64,000 bases of DNA from contig JBOGLA010000018.1 in the NCBI GenBank assembly GCA_050746185.1, positions 62,001 through 126,000 of the forward strand, in the 5' to 3' direction. The notes beneath the pieces are model-generated. The model had not been told where the DNA came from. It worked only from the letters and a program-made list of their open reading frames with translations, and did no database searches. The translations under genes were made by a program, and so were the position numbers. Shown here piece by piece: positions 16,070 through 24,209 of the stretch. Each line of letters starts with the position of its first letter. Within the stretch, counting starts at the first letter, position 1. This stretch comes from PALSA-188 sp050746185 (lineage in GTDB: Bacteria; Acidobacteriota; Terriglobia; Terriglobales; Acidobacteriaceae).

Positions 16070-16740
16070 GCTTCGCCGCCATCACCTTGTCCACTCTTGC
16101 GAAGGACCTGCGTCTGGAATGGCGCTCCAAAGATTCCATCAATTCCATGCTGTTCTTCGCCCTGCTCGTGGTCGTGATCTTCAGCTTCTCCTTTGATCCA
16201 ACTGCCGAAGAGTCGCGGCATATTGCGGGCGGGTTAATTTGGGTCGCGTTTCTTTTTGCCGCAGTGGTTGCGCTGAACCAGACATGGGCGCGGGAAATGC
16301 GCCATTCGGTTCTGGACGCTTATCGCGTTTCTCCGGCGCCTGCGAATGGATTATTTCTTGCTAAAGCCTTCGGAAATTTTATTTTTGTGTGCGTGCTGGA
16401 AGCTCTTATGACTCCGCTGTTCACGGTGTTTTACAATCTGCGGCCTCTCGGGGCGGCGTGGCAGTTGGTTCCGCTGGCAATTCTCGGAACCTGGGCGCTG
16501 GTGGTGAATGGGACGTTTTTTGCCGCCATGTCTTTACACACGCGCAGCCGCGAAATCATGCTGCCGCTGCTGCTTTTCCCCATCGCCATTCCAGCATTGG
16601 TGGCCATGGTACAGGGCACCAACGCGATTTTAGGCGGGCAGGACTCCCCCAGATTCTGGATTGTTTTGCTGGTAACATACGATGTAGTGTTTACTGTTGC
16701 TTGCTTGGTATTGTTTGAAACTGTGTTGCACGCGGAATGA
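16066..16740 (+). CDS. ccmB: Heme exporter membrane protein CcmB
   Basis: 224 residues with about six membrane helices (for example MLFFALLVVVIFSFSF, LIWVAFLFAAVVALNQTWAR, LPLLLFPIAIPALVAMVQG). The segment ALNQTWAREMRHSVLDAYRVSPAP is characteristic of CcmB. It starts within the stop of ccmA (ATGA) and its own stop overlaps the start of ccmC in the same way, so translation is likely coupled. It is the permease partner of CcmA in the inner membrane. Confidence 0.9.
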   Translation: MSFAAITLSTLAKDLRLEWRSKDSINSMLFFALLVVVIFSFSFDPTAEESRHIAGGLIWVAFLFAAVVALNQTWAREMRHSVLDAYRVSPAPANGLFLAKAFGNFIFVCVLEALMTPLFTVFYNLRPLGAAWQLVPLAILGTWALVVNGTFFAAMSLHTRSREIMLPLLLFPIAIPALVAMVQGTNAILGGQDSPRFWIVLLVTYDVVFTVACLVLFETVLHAE

Positions 16741-17426
16741 AAAAGGCATTTCCAATTCTTGCGATTTTGACGACAGCGCTGCTCGGCTACGCCTTCTATG
16801 AGGCCATGTTCGTTGCCCCGACCGATCAGTTGCAGGGGAACGTGTATCGCATCATTTATTACCACGTGCCCTCCGGATGGACGGCCTTCCTCTTTTTCTT
16901 CACCAATTTTGTCGCGTCAATCGTTTATCTGATTCGCCGCAACGCGAAGGCCGATGCGGTCGCGGTCGCCGCCGCCGAGGTTGGGGTAGTGTTCTGCACT
17001 GTGGTGCTGGTGACCGGGCCGCTCTGGGCACGCCCGGTCTGGGGCATCTGGTGGACGTGGGATATGCGGCTCACTTCGACGCTCGTTCTGTGGCTAATCT
17101 ACGTCAGCTATTTGGTCTTGCGCCGCTTTTCCACGGGAGGCCAAACCCCCGTCCTTGCCGCTGCCCTGGCTGTATTTGGCGCGTTGGACATTCCGCTGGT
17201 GTACTTCTCGATATGGTATTTCAGAACTCAGCATCCACAGCCGGTCGTCGGAGGAGGCGGTTCGATTGACCCGCGCATGTGGCATGTCTGGCTGCTCAAC
17301 TGGGCAGCATTTATTTGCCTAGGCCTTCTGGTGTTCTGGGCCCGCTATCGTTTGGAAATCCTGCACCGCGAAGTGGAAGAAACACGTTCTCTCGAAGCCA
17401 TGCTCGAAACGCCGGGGATGCGATGA
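16737..17426 (+). CDS. ccmC: Heme exporter protein CcmC (heme handling, WWD domain)
   Basis: 229 residues with six predicted membrane helices. The tryptophan-rich motif GIWWTWDMRLTS near residue 103, with flanking YYHVPSGW and FSIWYFRTQHPQP histidines, is the heme-handling signature of CcmC. In the known pathway it presents heme to CcmE. It overlaps ccmB by 4 bases and ccmD by 4 bases. No ccmE or ccmF follows within this window. Confidence 0.93.
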   Translation: MKKAFPILAILTTALLGYAFYEAMFVAPTDQLQGNVYRIIYYHVPSGWTAFLFFFTNFVASIVYLIRRNAKADAVAVAAAEVGVVFCTVVLVTGPLWARPVWGIWWTWDMRLTSTLVLWLIYVSYLVLRRFSTGGQTPVLAAALAVFGALDIPLVYFSIWYFRTQHPQPVVGGGGSIDPRMWHVWLLNWAAFICLGLLVFWARYRLEILHREVEETRSLEAMLETPGMR

Positions 17427-17542
17427 ATTATCTCTACGCCGCCTACGCCGCCACCTGGATTATCCACCTGAGCTATATCGGCATTCTCACCATGAAGTAC
17501 AAGCGGCTGAAGCGTGAAATGAGAGATTTGAAGAGCGCCTAG
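17423..17542 (+). CDS. ccmD: Heme exporter protein CcmD-like small membrane protein
   Basis: 39 residues: NYLYAAYAATWIIHLSYIGIL is one membrane helix, followed by a basic, charged helix KYKRLKREMRDLKS. Size, single helix, basic tail and position directly after ccmC (ATGA overlap) match CcmD, which helps release heme-loaded CcmE. A longer frame reaching back to 17279 overlaps ccmC and is not needed. Confidence 0.82.
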   Translation: MNYLYAAYAATWIIHLSYIGILTMKYKRLKREMRDLKSA

Positions 17543-17606
17543 CAGGCTTCGAAGCTTGGCTCGGCATGGACAGCCGGGGGGGGGGCGGCCGAGTCTGTGT
17601 CGCAAC

Positions 17607-17735
17607 GGAATTACGCGTACGGAGAACCGGGCGTGACGGCTATCAATTCATGGGGACCAGCGACATTGAAAATCAAAGACAATCCAGCCTGAGTGCATCG
17701 GTTCCCCCCTTTGCAGAAAGCGCAAAGGTGGGCCA
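17607..17735 (+). repeat. 129-bp direct repeat, copy 1 (tail of a REP-associated transposase)
   Basis: This stretch matches 18930-19058 over 129 bases without gaps and with about 10-15 differences. In copy 2 it encodes the last 28 codons of the transposase (NYAYGEPG... to DDAA) plus a hairpin. Here the rest of the transposase is absent, so it is a fragment. It ends in the same CCTTTGC...GCAAAGG hairpin. Confidence 0.85.
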
Positions 17736-18333
17736 CTCGTCGAAATGGCTGGCGTTACTGATTACGGTGTTGGTGCCGCTCTTTCTAGTGGGGCAATCGT
17801 CGGAGAGTGGTGGCTCGGAAGTCACGCCGGAGGAATATGCGATTTACTCCCGCTTGCTACAGCATTTTGACCTAGCTGGACGACCGCTGATCATAACCGC
17901 GCAAACATCGGTCGATGACGACAAAGAAGTCCTTCGCAAGGACGTGCTCCGGCATCTGACGCGCGACTTTCCCGCGCCGTACGCCAAAACCCTAGCAAAC
18001 TTCAAGGCAAAGAATGCTCACTCCTTTCCGGTAGATCAAAAACTGCCCGGAATGAACTCCTACACACTCGTCCCTCCGGAGGAACTAGATAAGCTTTGGA
18101 ACGGCTGCAAGACAGGCGAGACTTGCGGTTGGGATTTGTTTTACAACAAGTATCCCGACTCGTCTGGAATCGTCAACGTGTCACGTGTAGGCTTCAGTCC
18201 GAGCGGAGACGACGCTTTGGTTTATCTAGGGCATCGGAGCCACTGGAAAGCTGGCACCGGCTACCTCGTACTCCTGCATAAGAACAATGGCGACTGGGCC
18301 GTGGTGAAATCTGTGGTTGTTTGGATGTCTTGA
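17728..18333 (+). CDS. Exported or membrane-anchored hypothetical protein
   Basis: 201 residues from GTG 17728, read as GHSSKWLALLITVLVPLFLV with a cleavage-like region after GQSSES: a signal peptide or anchor. The mature part (VTPEEYAIYSRLLQHF..., CKTGETCGWDLFYNKYPDSSGIVNVSRVGF, YLVLLHKNNGDWAVVKSVVVW) looks like a small secreted beta protein with two nearby cysteines. I do not recognise a named family. The open frame extends upstream through the 129-bp transposase-tail repeat, which I exclude as foreign. The chosen GTG lies inside the end of that repeat, so the insertion may have supplied the present start. Confidence 0.6.
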   Translation: MGHSSKWLALLITVLVPLFLVGQSSESGGSEVTPEEYAIYSRLLQHFDLAGRPLIITAQTSVDDDKEVLRKDVLRHLTRDFPAPYAKTLANFKAKNAHSFPVDQKLPGMNSYTLVPPEELDKLWNGCKTGETCGWDLFYNKYPDSSGIVNVSRVGFSPSGDDALVYLGHRSHWKAGTGYLVLLHKNNGDWAVVKSVVVWMS

Positions 18334-18388
18334 AACCCACGAAGCTGCTCCTCACTTTCGCTTAAATCATATTCGACTTCGCGGGTGG

Positions 18389-18417
18389 CCCACCTTTGCG
18401 TTTTTTGCAAAGGTGGG
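18389..18417. repeat. REP-like hairpin upstream of the transposase remnant
   Basis: CCCACCTTTGC and GCAAAGGTGGG form a perfect 11-bp stem around GTTTTTT. Related hairpins sit at about 17704-17732 and 19027-19055, so three copies surround the transposase remnant. Confidence 0.75.
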
Positions 18418-18474
18418 GAACGGGAAAGTTCAGTCATCACATTCTTTTGACTTCTGAGGTGCTACAGTGCGTTG

Positions 18475-19015
18475 GTGTCAAGCCATCCGAAACGCTACTA
18501 CGGAAGCGGCAATCTGCATTTCATCACTTGCAGCTGCTACCATCGGCAGCAGGCGGCGTCGTGATCTTTTCCTAAAGAAACTTGAAGAAGTACGCCAGCG
18601 GTACGATTTCGTGATCGTGGGATACGTGGTCATGCCCGAGCACATTCACTTACTCATCGGCGAGCCCGAAAAGGGGAATCCCTCAAAAGTAATGCAGGCG
18701 ATCAAGCAAGGATTCGCGCGCGTGGTGTTGAAGCAGATACGCAAGCGCAGAAGGGTTGCGCAGGGCGAGCTGTTTGCGAGAGATGGTGAACAGGTTTGGC
18801 AGCGTCGGTTTTACGATTTCAACGTCTGGACGGCGCGCAAGCGAATCGAGAAGTTGCGCTATATGCATCGTAATCCGGTGAAGCGCGGTCTGGTGATCGA
18901 ACCAGAACAATGGACGTGGAGCAGTTTTCGGAATTACGCGTACGGAGAACCGGGAGAGGTAACTATCAATCAATGGGGACCAGCGACATTGAAAATCAAA
19001 GACGATGCAGCCTGA
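18475..19015 (+). pseudogene. REP-associated tyrosine transposase (Y1/HUH, RAYT), frameshifted
   Basis: From GTG 18475 one frame reads SSHPKRYYGSGNLHFITCSC, the usual N-terminus of these proteins, and stops near 18555. The rest (RRRDLFLKKLEEVRQRYDFV... through MPEHIHLLI with the HUH pair, and WQRRFYDFNVW) runs in another frame to 19015. A single-base shift near 18545 would rejoin them into about 180 residues. These single-strand transposases act on REP hairpins, and REP-like hairpins flank this gene on both sides. It is either inactive or carries a sequence error. Confidence 0.82.
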
Positions 19016-19058
19016 GTGCATCGGTTCCCACCTTTGTAGAAAGCGCAAAGGCGGGCCA
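18930..19058 (+). repeat. 129-bp direct repeat, copy 2 with REP-like hairpin
   Basis: Gap-free match to 17607-17735. It contains the transposase C-terminus, the stop codon and, at about 19027-19055, a CCCACCTTTG...CAAAGGCGGG hairpin. Confidence 0.85.
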
Positions 19059-19163
19059 TGCCCCCAGCCCTCACATCCCATCTTAAAATCAAGTATAAAG
19101 TGAGTTGCAACACAGACTCAGTCGCCCCTACGCGAGACGTTGTGGGGGCGGCTGGATTGCTCG

Positions 19164-19895
19164 TCAAACCCCGGCTTTGGCCGCGTTCCTTGCACTGCCG
19201 GACTCTGATTCGGGTACTGCGTCGAGGTTGCTCTCGGAGGCCAGCCACTCCAAGAGTCTTTTTCGCGATTGCGCAGGCATATCCAAAAATCGAATTCCGA
19301 CTCCCCCGAAGGTGTCCTGCCAAACGATTTCAGCCTTGGCTTTGAGTAAATCATTTGACGCGGGAAGAACGCATTCGAAATCCAAACGCGCTGAGGCAGG
19401 CAGCGGGTTTCCGGATCGGATGGCGGCTCCAGAATCGCTCAAATCTTCAACGGAGACGGGCCGGTTAACAAATTTTCCATAACTCACTTTTGCTTCGAAA
19501 TCCACTCGCACGCGTTTGAACCCGCCACGTCTTTCCTGTGCCATCAGATTGCGAACCGCGCGCAGGCCGTGGCGGACGCGCTCCAGTGAAAGCGGCTTGT
19601 AAAGCACGATCTGGGTTCCGCCCTGGAAAACGGCGCCGACGCTCGAGCGACCTTCGGCGAGGATTATACGAACTGACTTTCGGCATGTTGGCAGGCCGCG
19701 GGCCGCCTCCAGCAGAATGGTCGAGCCATCCATTTCGTCATCTGCGACAATGGCGTCAAACTTTTTAGCGCCGAGTCTCCCAATCGCAGCCTCATGATCG
19801 GTACACACAACGACCTCGACTCCGAGGTCTTTGAATACACGTGTAACGGTTCGAATAATTGCTTCTTCGCCACAAAACAGCATTGCCGCAAGCAT
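19164..19895 (-). CDS. PilZ-domain protein with receiver-like N-terminus
   Basis: 243 residues. The first about 115 residues have the alternating strands and helices of a response-regulator receiver (AAMLFCGEEAIIRTVTRVF, FDAIVADDEMDG with a candidate phosphoacceptor Asp, IVLYKPLSLERV with the conserved Lys). The acidic pocket at the N-terminus is degenerate. A PilZ domain follows: ERRGGFKRVRVDFEAKV provides the arginine loop and VEDLSDSGAAI the D/NxSxxG motif for c-di-GMP. It is probably a cytoplasmic c-di-GMP effector. Similar PilZ proteins are numerous in Acidobacteria. Confidence 0.8.
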   Translation of the reverse strand: MLAAMLFCGEEAIIRTVTRVFKDLGVEVVVCTDHEAAIGRLGAKKFDAIVADDEMDGSTILLEAARGLPTCRKSVRIILAEGRSSVGAVFQGGTQIVLYKPLSLERVRHGLRAVRNLMAQERRGGFKRVRVDFEAKVSYGKFVNRPVSVEDLSDSGAAIRSGNPLPASARLDFECVLPASNDLLKAKAEIVWQDTFGGVGIRFLDMPAQSRKRLLEWLASESNLDAVPESESGSARNAAKAGV

Positions 19896-19961
19896 AAAGC
19901 GATGCTAAAAACATTGGGTTTCATGGGCAAGTTACTGAAGTTCCGGCGTTGCGGCGGGAGA

Positions 19962-21053
19962 CTAGTTGAGCTTAACCCAGGATCGGGACCGCGCCGATTT
20001 TTCTACTGCGTCCAACACTCGCTGCACCAGCAATCCATCGTCAAAGTTGGGATGAAATGATTCCTTGCGGGAAAGAGAAGTCAGAAAATCCCCAAACGTC
20101 GCAATAAAAGTGTGTTCGTACCCAATACCGTGGCCGGGTTTCCAGAAATTCTGCTCATAAGGGTGCCCAGGCCCGGTTACCAGAATTTTGCTGTTTCCTT
20201 GAAGATTCCCAGGCAGGGTTGCGTCATAAAATTCAATGTGGTTCATATCTTCAAGATTGAAACTCAGTCTGCCCTTCGATCCCTGGATCTCGAAAGTATT
20301 GCGATTCCGGCAGCCCACCCCGTACCGGCTGGCTTCGAAGGCGCCGACGCTCCCATTCGCAAAACGCACCAGGGTGGCGACCGCATCATCAACATCGCGG
20401 CCGGGAACAAAAGTATGCAACATCGAGTTGAGTTCCGCGATGGGACCGTTCAAATAGATAGACAAATCAATTACGTGCGAAAGCAAATCCCCCAGCGCGC
20501 CCGATCCCGCTTCCTCCCGCCGATAACGCCAGGCGGTGGATTGGGACGAAGTATTCCCCGACTGATTCATGTAGTTAGCGCGATAGTGAAATATTTGTCC
20601 CAGCTTCCCATCGGAAATCAGCTGCTTGATGAACGCGATCGCGGGCACGCGCCGGTAGTTAAACCAAACAAGATTCGGTACATTGCGCGCCGCTTGCGCC
20701 ATTCGCTCCGCCTCGTCCAGGGAAGTTGCCAAAGGCTTTTCGCAAAGGACGATCTTCCCCGCCTGGGCAGCGGCAATCGCGATCGGCGCGTGCAAAACGT
20801 TGGGAACCGCGACGTCAACTACATCAATGTCGGGTCTGCTCACCATCGCTTGCCAGTCGGTTGCGGTTTCCTCCCACTGCCACTGGGACGCCATTTCAGC
20901 AAGGCGTTGGCGGTCTCTGCCGCAAATGACCTTGAGGCCGATGTTGCATCCGGTATCAAAAAAATGATTGACCTGATGAAAGGCATTGGAGTGAGCCCGG
21001 CCCATAAACCCTTGGCCGATCATTGCGATATTTAAGGTTCGTTTTTCCGCCAT
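19962..21053 (-). CDS. Gfo/Idh/MocA-family NAD(P)-dependent oxidoreductase
   Basis: 363 residues from ATG 21053. The Rossmann motif NIAMIGQGFMGRAHSNAF lies at the N-terminus, VVDVAVPNVLHAP follows, and the catalytic EKP sits in VLCEKPLATSLDEA. The C-terminal half begins with RVPAIAFIKQLISDGKLG and carries GALGDLLSHVIDL with the conserved Asp and His. It likely oxidises or reduces a sugar or inositol derivative; the substrate is not readable. A longer frame to 21170 lacks similarity. It diverges from bshC, with about 200 bases between. Confidence 0.9.
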   Translation of the reverse strand: MAEKRTLNIAMIGQGFMGRAHSNAFHQVNHFFDTGCNIGLKVICGRDRQRLAEMASQWQWEETATDWQAMVSRPDIDVVDVAVPNVLHAPIAIAAAQAGKIVLCEKPLATSLDEAERMAQAARNVPNLVWFNYRRVPAIAFIKQLISDGKLGQIFHYRANYMNQSGNTSSQSTAWRYRREEAGSGALGDLLSHVIDLSIYLNGPIAELNSMLHTFVPGRDVDDAVATLVRFANGSVGAFEASRYGVGCRNRNTFEIQGSKGRLSFNLEDMNHIEFYDATLPGNLQGNSKILVTGPGHPYEQNFWKPGHGIGYEHTFIATFGDFLTSLSRKESFHPNFDDGLLVQRVLDAVEKSARSRSWVKLN

Positions 21054-21251
21054 GTTTATTTGTGCGCGTCCATAAAGATACACGAGTACGGCTCCGGTGG
21101 GTTGCACGTATTGAGAATTGAGTGATTTCTCTGAAAGGCGAATCCTTTTTGCATCCAACACGTCAAACAATCATCAGAGTCTTTACCCGGCTCTGTACAA
21201 TGATTCTCAGCTGGCTGACGTTGGGAACGGAAATATGCGTTTTCTGGAGAG

Positions 21252-22874
21252 GTGCCGGTGAAATCGCAGTGTTTGCCATTCGTCCAGATTCCGCACACCA
21301 CCAAGCTTTTCGCTGATTTTCTCTCCTACCCACCAAAGGTCCGGCAATTTTACCCGCATTCCCCAAGGTTTGGTGATTGGTTCCGGCAAGCGGCGACCGA
21401 GTTGAAATATGAGTCGCCGCGCCGCGAAAAGGTTTGCTCGGCCCTCCTCCGGCAGAATCTCTCCTGGAATGCTTCTGCAAAGACGGTTGAAAATATTGAA
21501 CGAATGAAAAGCGGCGCTGCGGCAGTCGTTACCGGACAGCAAGTGGGCCTGTTTGGGGGTCCGCTATTTTCGCTGCTAAAGGCGCTGACAGCGGTCAAGC
21601 TGGCCGGCGAAGCGACACGAGGCGGGGTGGATTGCGTACCGGTTTTCTGGCTTGCTACCGAAGATCACGACCTGGAAGAAGTCAATCACGTCAATGTTCC
21701 CGGGTCGGATGGCGCGTTGCACACCCTGGTTGCGCCGTCCGCCGGAGTCTTACACTCGCCGGTGGGATCAATAAAGTTCGGAGATGAAATTGAAGACGTG
21801 ATCAAACAGGTGACCGACCTGCTTGGCGAATCTGACGCAACCGCGATGCTTCGCGAGTCATATCGTCCGGGAGAAACCTTCGGCAGCGCCTTCGCAAGGT
21901 TATTTTCCAGCCTTTTTTCGGATTGGGGAGTAATCCTGCTCGATGCCTCAGATCCTGAGCTGCATAAGATTGCCGAACCTATGTACCGTGAAGCGGCAGA
22001 GCGCGCCCGCGAGATTCACGATGCTTTACAGGCGCGCGGCAAAGCCCTGGAAGCCGCGGGTTACGACCCGCAGGTGAAGGTCTCACCATCCTCAACTTTG
22101 CTTTTTACCTTGCGGAATGGCGCCCGTGTTCCCGTGCACCTCCTAGCCCCTTCCGGCGAGGACCAGTTCGTAATCGGTGACGAGAGATTATCCAAGACTC
22201 AGATGTTGGATCGCATTCGAGCCGCGCCCGAGGATTTCAGTCCTAATGTACTTTTGCGTCCCGTAGTGCAGGATTACCTGCTGCCTACATTGGCTTACGC
22301 GGGAGGCGCCGCGGAAGTCGCCTATTTTGCCCAGGCGGCTGAGGTATACCAGGCGCTGCTGGGCAAAATTACGCCCATCGTTCCGCGGTTTTCGGCGACG
22401 CTTGTGGATACGAAGCTGCAAAATTTACTTGAGCGGTACAGATTGGGACTGCTCGACGTTTTTCATGGCCCTGAACCTTTGCGGGAGACCCTGGCAGCGG
22501 CAACCTTGCCGGATGCGCTCAATCAATCATTTGAAGAGGCTGAAAAGACACTAAGCGTCTCCATGGCAAAAATCCGGGAAGCCATCGGCAGGTTGGATAA
22601 GACTCTGGTTGACTCCGCTCATACCTCTGAATCGAAGATGCTGTACCAGCTTAACGGGCTACGTTCCCGCTCCGCTCGCGCCGAGTTGCGGCACACTGAA
22701 ACTCTAGGCCGCCACGCCGAAGCCCTCAGTAACGCTCTGTATCCGAATAAGACGCTTCAGGAACGCGAGATTGCGGGTATCTACTTTCTCGCGCAACATG
22801 GAACGAAACTTCTTCAGGATTTGTATGACACAGTCCATCCCGAATGCCTGGATCACCAGGCAATCAGGCTCTAG
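21252..22874 (+). CDS. bshC: Putative bacillithiol biosynthesis cysteine-adding enzyme BshC
   Basis: 540 residues, the usual BshC length. Signature blocks are AAAVVTGQQVGLFGGPLFSLLKALTAVKLA and VFWLATEDHDLEEVNHV, then SPSSTLLFTLRNGARVPV and VLLRPVVQDYLLPTLAYAGGAAEVAYFAQ. BshC is assigned the last step of bacillithiol synthesis, adding Cys to GlcN-malate. Its presence suggests this organism makes bacillithiol, but bshA and bshB are not in the window. GTG 21252 and GTG 21258 are both possible starts; a GGAGAG lies just upstream. Confidence 0.93.
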   Translation: MPVKSQCLPFVQIPHTTKLFADFLSYPPKVRQFYPHSPRFGDWFRQAATELKYESPRREKVCSALLRQNLSWNASAKTVENIERMKSGAAAVVTGQQVGLFGGPLFSLLKALTAVKLAGEATRGGVDCVPVFWLATEDHDLEEVNHVNVPGSDGALHTLVAPSAGVLHSPVGSIKFGDEIEDVIKQVTDLLGESDATAMLRESYRPGETFGSAFARLFSSLFSDWGVILLDASDPELHKIAEPMYREAAERAREIHDALQARGKALEAAGYDPQVKVSPSSTLLFTLRNGARVPVHLLAPSGEDQFVIGDERLSKTQMLDRIRAAPEDFSPNVLLRPVVQDYLLPTLAYAGGAAEVAYFAQAAEVYQALLGKITPIVPRFSATLVDTKLQNLLERYRLGLLDVFHGPEPLRETLAAATLPDALNQSFEEAEKTLSVSMAKIREAIGRLDKTLVDSAHTSESKMLYQLNGLRSRSARAELRHTETLGRHAEALSNALYPNKTLQEREIAGIYFLAQHGTKLLQDLYDTVHPECLDHQAIRL

Positions 22875-23028
22875 GCGGCGGTATCCCCGCGATTCCCCGG
22901 CGTTGCACCGCAAGGTACTTTCTTTTTGTTCTGTCGCCAAACAGTAATATCGGGACTGATCGAGTTTCTGGTATTACTTGGTAGGCAATCGAATACGGCC
23001 CTCAGCGATCTTTTTGGATACTGTGCCA

Positions 23029-23325
23029 ATGCCATTTCATTCGTGGATGCCCCATAACTTTCTTTTCTTGCACTCTCTCTTGCTTGTTGTTTTGCAGAAC
23101 TCCGACAAGCAGGAGGATATCTACGACATTCTCTGGGCGGTCGTATTTGGCTTTGCCACGCTCAATATTGTTGGCCTCGCCTTGCGGCGATTCGAGACTT
23201 CCGGGAATCGTCTGAACCTGGGTGAGATTCTGGCGGTCATGATCGTCGGGCTTTCCATCATCCTTCTCGGATGGGAGATGCTTTATGTGCTCAAAATACT
23301 GCCCTTCAAATTGGAACCCCACTAG
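23029..23325 (+). CDS. Small membrane protein of unknown function
   Basis: 98 residues from ATG 23029. Two hydrophobic helices (LWAVVFGFATLNIVGLAL and ILAVMIVGLSIILLGWEML) are separated by a short charged loop. The N-terminus has another semi-hydrophobic stretch with His and Trp. No family is recognised. It stands between bshC and a short zinc-binding-like gene, all on the plus strand with gaps above 100 bases, so an operon is not evident. The moderate length and clean helices support a real gene. Confidence 0.55.
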   Translation: MPFHSWMPHNFLFLHSLLLVVLQNSDKQEDIYDILWAVVFGFATLNIVGLALRRFETSGNRLNLGEILAVMIVGLSIILLGWEMLYVLKILPFKLEPH

Positions 23326-23441
23326 CTTTCGCTTCGGGATATGATTTATGAGTGCTCGCGCCGACTGAGAAGAAGCTTTGAAGGTCGTGGCTTTCAGTCG
23401 CGGGGCCATCATACCGGCGGAAATGGCACAATGGGTACAAA

Positions 23442-23744
23442 ATGACTGATAAATCTTTCGACATCACTTGTCCGTGCTGTAGCGCCGTGTTGAAGGTGGA
23501 CCCCAAGAATCAAGCGGTAATCGCCCATACGGCTGCCGTAAAGCCGAAGATGTTTAACGACATTGAGGAAGCCGCACGGGCGATGAAAGAGCAGGACAAC
23601 CGCCGTGACTCAATTTTTCGCCAATCCGTGGAAAATCAGAGGAATGCCGCCGACCTGCTGGAAAAGAAGTTTCAGGAAGCAGTGAAGAGGGCTAAGGAGT
23701 CTCCGGATACCGGCAAGCCCATTCGCGATTTCGACCTGGATTAG
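23442..23744 (+). CDS. Small conserved protein with N-terminal CPCC motif
   Basis: 100 residues. The start DITCPCCSAVLKVDPKNQAV is half of a zinc ribbon (CPxC) on a beta hairpin. The remainder is a charged helical region (FNDIEEAARAMKEQDNRRDSIF, AADLLEKKFQEAVKRAKESPD), probably a coiled coil. Only one cysteine pair is present, so metal binding would need a dimer. Similar short proteins are common hypotheticals in Acidobacteria. A terminator-like hairpin follows at 23821. Confidence 0.7.
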   Translation: MTDKSFDITCPCCSAVLKVDPKNQAVIAHTAAVKPKMFNDIEEAARAMKEQDNRRDSIFRQSVENQRNAADLLEKKFQEAVKRAKESPDTGKPIRDFDLD

Positions 23745-24209
23745 CGTGCATAAAGCACCGTGGAAAGTTCGAAAACTTTTCACCGGAATCGCATCGCGTT
23801 GCAAGGCCGTATGCGGGAGTATTCCGCCCTTCGGGCGGGATTTTCCAGGCATGAGGGTTTTCGGCACGATGATGGAGAAGCAGCGCGAGAAGCGTGTTCC
23901 TACGCTGCCGGTCATCGTCTCGATGAGCCCACCGGGCTATCCCCCGGGATGGTTGCGTCCCGGCATGCGTCCGCTTCCGTTTCGCCCGGCCAGACTTCAT
24001 TGCAGCTCCACGCTGCCCGGCGGTCTCAACGTCCGGTTTGCCCGTCACTCGGGGGGTGACCGTAACTTCCTGGAAGCCGACTTCACAGGACTCATGTCCT
24101 CGAAGCGTATTTTCTCGCCAGTCTCCGAATTATCGATGATCCACCCACTGCCCATCAGAATGGTGCGAAACGCCTTGCATACCTCCACTATAATGACGCG
24201 CACACTCTT
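23745..24209. other. Intergenic stretch upstream of the PD40 kinase
   Basis: No supported gene; the open frames on both strands show no family features. It contains a terminator-like hairpin at 23821-23844 and a TATAAT at 24189-24194. If the latter is used as a -10, the kinase message would have a leader of only about 10 bases. No matching -35 element was found. Confidence 0.4.
23821..23844 (+). terminator. Weak intrinsic terminator
   Basis: CCGCCC, TTC and GGGCGG form a 6-bp GC stem, followed by GATTTT. It lies about 80 bases after the gene ending at 23744. The T-run is short. Confidence 0.45.

Noticed and set aside
17566..17727. N-terminal extension of the exported hypothetical protein
   Set aside because: It is translation of the transposase-tail repeat and removes the signal peptide from the N-terminus.
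20112..21035. 307-aa plus-strand open frame
   Set aside because: It is antisense to the oxidoreductase gene, which has clear motifs.
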